From assembly GCA_964483805.1 (NCBI GenBank), contig CAZADH010000130.1:1-16420 (forward strand): a stretch of 16,420 nucleotides of DNA. Direction: 5' to 3'. Position 1 is the stretch's first letter, and each line of letters opens with the position of its first letter. The notes beneath the pieces were generated by a model. It was given only the letters and a program-made list of their open reading frames with translations. It was not told the DNA's origin and did not search any database. A program made the translations under genes and the position numbers. Source of the stretch: CAZADH01 sp964483805 (GTDB lineage Bacteria; Muiribacteriota; Ozemobacteria; Ozemobacterales; Ozemobacteraceae). Below are positions 15,131 to 16,420 of this stretch, piece after piece.

Positions 15131-15597
15131 CGGCCCGCCATACATACGTGAGCAATATCCGCGTGGTTCTGGCCGCCGCTGGGGGCGTCGAATCCGGAGT
15201 GCTCCCGTCACGAACACTGCCGTGTCTTGGTGCCGCGTTGCGCACGAATCCCGCGACGCCCCCAGCGTTCTGGGAAGCGGTCGCGGGCGGCACCGATGCC
15301 GGGGTGGCCCGCCTGTTTGCCGGGCTTCGTGACCATCACCCGGTCATGGAACCCGCGGAGGACGGTCTGGTCCTCATCGATTTGTCGCGCCGCCTCGTCC
15401 GCTCGTTTCAGCGCTACATGCCGTTCATCCTCCCGCAGCCGCGACTGTTTGCAGCGGCGACTGTCGTCGCTCAGCCCACCAATGCTGCGGCAACCGCCGG
15501 CAATGCGGGTGCGACCGCAGGCTCCGTCACGACAGATTGTCGGACCACCGTCGAGTTACCGGCGGGGTGGTCGTTGATCGACCACTATTTTTCCTGA
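15127..15597 (+). CDS. Hypothetical protein
   Basis: A 156-residue frame that could begin at TTG 15127, overlapping the preceding stop (TTGA), or at GTG 15148. It has no membrane segment or signal peptide. Two cysteines and a low-complexity Ala/Thr/Gly stretch (about 115-135) are the only visible traits, besides a segment DGLVLIDLSRRLVRSFQRYM that looks like a folded helix-strand unit. I do not recognise it. Uninterrupted frame, close spacing and same-strand position between two better supported genes favour it being real, but it has the weakest support of the genes listed. Confidence 0.55.
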   Translation: MTARHTYVSNIRVVLAAAGGVESGVLPSRTLPCLGAALRTNPATPPAFWEAVAGGTDAGVARLFAGLRDHHPVMEPAEDGLVLIDLSRRLVRSFQRYMPFILPQPRLFAAATVVAQPTNAAATAGNAGATAGSVTTDCRTTVELPAGWSLIDHYFS

Positions 15598-15634
15598 CCT
15601 CGCTGCATCTCCAGACACAGAGAAGGAACCGGTC

Positions 15635-16420
15635 ATGCAACACTGCCCACGATGCGGTGCCCTGAATCAGAGTTCGGAATTTGTCTGCGTGGCTTGCGGC
15701 CGCCTGTTGGCTGTCGAGTGCCCGCAATGCGGATCGCGCAGCGCGCCATCGTGCCGTTTCTGCCAAGCCTGTGGCCGCATTCTGCCGGGGCAGGACGACG
15801 ATCCGATTGCCGAGATGGTGCGCACCGAGCGGGTCTCGGCGCGGGTGTTCCCACGTCGCTCGTATTTCATGGCCGGCATCGGCCTTTTTGTCCTGATCCT
15901 TCTTTATGTCAGCGGGATTCTGCAAGGGCACCCGTGGCTGTCGGTCGTTACCATGGCCGGCTTCGCGGGTCTCGCCCTCGTCGGCCTCTGGGACCTGGTG
16001 CGCTGGGCGATGGACATGATCGAAGAAAGCCGCGCCGAGCCAACACGCAAAACCGCTGCAGAAGCAGAACTCGCCGAAACCCTGACCGAGATGGGCCCCG
16101 ACCCGCTCGGCGCCATGGGTTCGTTTGCCGACGCCGAGCAAGACGGCCAGCAGCAGACGGGAATGGTCAGTTCCATGGTGGCCGGGGGTGTCGAGCCCCT
16201 GCGACCCGCACCGATACAAACCGAAGCAGCGGCAACCGCGGTTCCTGCCCAGCCCGCACCACCGACGACCAGCGAGCAACCCGGCACCCGCGACATTGCC
16301 GACAGAAACACATTATCAACACACGATATTGCGCCCAAGGCGGCCCCGATCGAGGCACGCACCGAAGCGGATCTGGCAAGCGGCGAGGGCGCCGAAGAGA
16401 CCAACGACGCTTCCCCCGAT
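15635..16420 (+). CDS. Tandem zinc-ribbon membrane protein, cut by the window end
   Basis: The frame runs without a stop from the ATG at 15635 (AGAAGGA at 15621-15627, 7 bases upstream) to the last base, giving 262 residues so far; the 3' end is missing. Two zinc ribbons open the protein: C4/C7 with C18/C21, then C29/C32 with C43/C46 (C40 is an extra Cys). They match the double zinc-ribbon pattern. Two membrane segments follow at about 73-92 and 97-118, which places the ribbons on one side and a long tail on the same side. The tail (about 125 onward) is acidic, Pro/Ala/Thr-rich and probably disordered. Such proteins often act as membrane-bound scaffolds or regulators, but I cannot assign a function. 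It starts 37 bases after the hypothetical gene, probably in the same operon. Confidence 0.8.
   Translation, partial: MQHCPRCGALNQSSEFVCVACGRLLAVECPQCGSRSAPSCRFCQACGRILPGQDDDPIAEMVRTERVSARVFPRRSYFMAGIGLFVLILLYVSGILQGHPWLSVVTMAGFAGLALVGLWDLVRWAMDMIEESRAEPTRKTAAEAELAETLTEMGPDPLGAMGSFADAEQDGQQQTGMVSSMVAGGVEPLRPAPIQTEAAATAVPAQPAPPTTSEQPGTRDIADRNTLSTHDIAPKAAPIEARTEADLASGEGAEETNDASPD

Overview
The window looks like chromosome from a GC-rich, diderm (Gram-negative-type) bacterium. The evidence is a Wza/SLBB-type export protein, at least three lipoboxes, and a secreted protein with a c-type haem motif and an outer-membrane-like C-terminal Phe. I cannot name the organism from sequence alone. There is no rRNA, tRNA, CRISPR array, insertion sequence or phage gene, and every gene I accept is on the + strand.

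Layout. (1) 275-2689: an NfeD-like membrane protein followed by a flotillin (SPFH) protein, the classic membrane-microdomain pair, closed by a perfect 16-bp-stem terminator. (2) 3019-5769: a large periplasmic SLBB protein with a polysaccharide-export domain and about six SLBB repeats, with no capsule genes beside it. (3) 5942-11404: a cell-envelope block of three lipoproteins and one secreted CXXCH (haem c) protein whose C-terminal half looks like an outer-membrane beta-barrel. The lipoproteins are a mosaic family: the middle one shares its N-terminal module with the third and its Gly-Thr linker plus paired Ig-like domains with the first. Each lipoprotein is followed by an intrinsic terminator, so they appear to be separate transcription units. 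(4) 11612-13831: a DUF885 putative metallopeptidase and a HIT-family nucleotide hydrolase/phosphorylase. (5) 13958 to the right edge: a tightly packed run of an exported protein, a four-helix membrane protein, an unrecognised small protein, and a tandem zinc-ribbon membrane protein cut off by the window end.

The most unusual parts are the haem-c/beta-barrel protein at 7494, which has a promoter so close to its ATG that the mRNA may be leaderless, and the mosaic Gly-Thr-linker lipoproteins around it. Together they suggest a lineage-specific cell-surface system. A shared function is inference from proximity and common export signals, not shown by the sequence.
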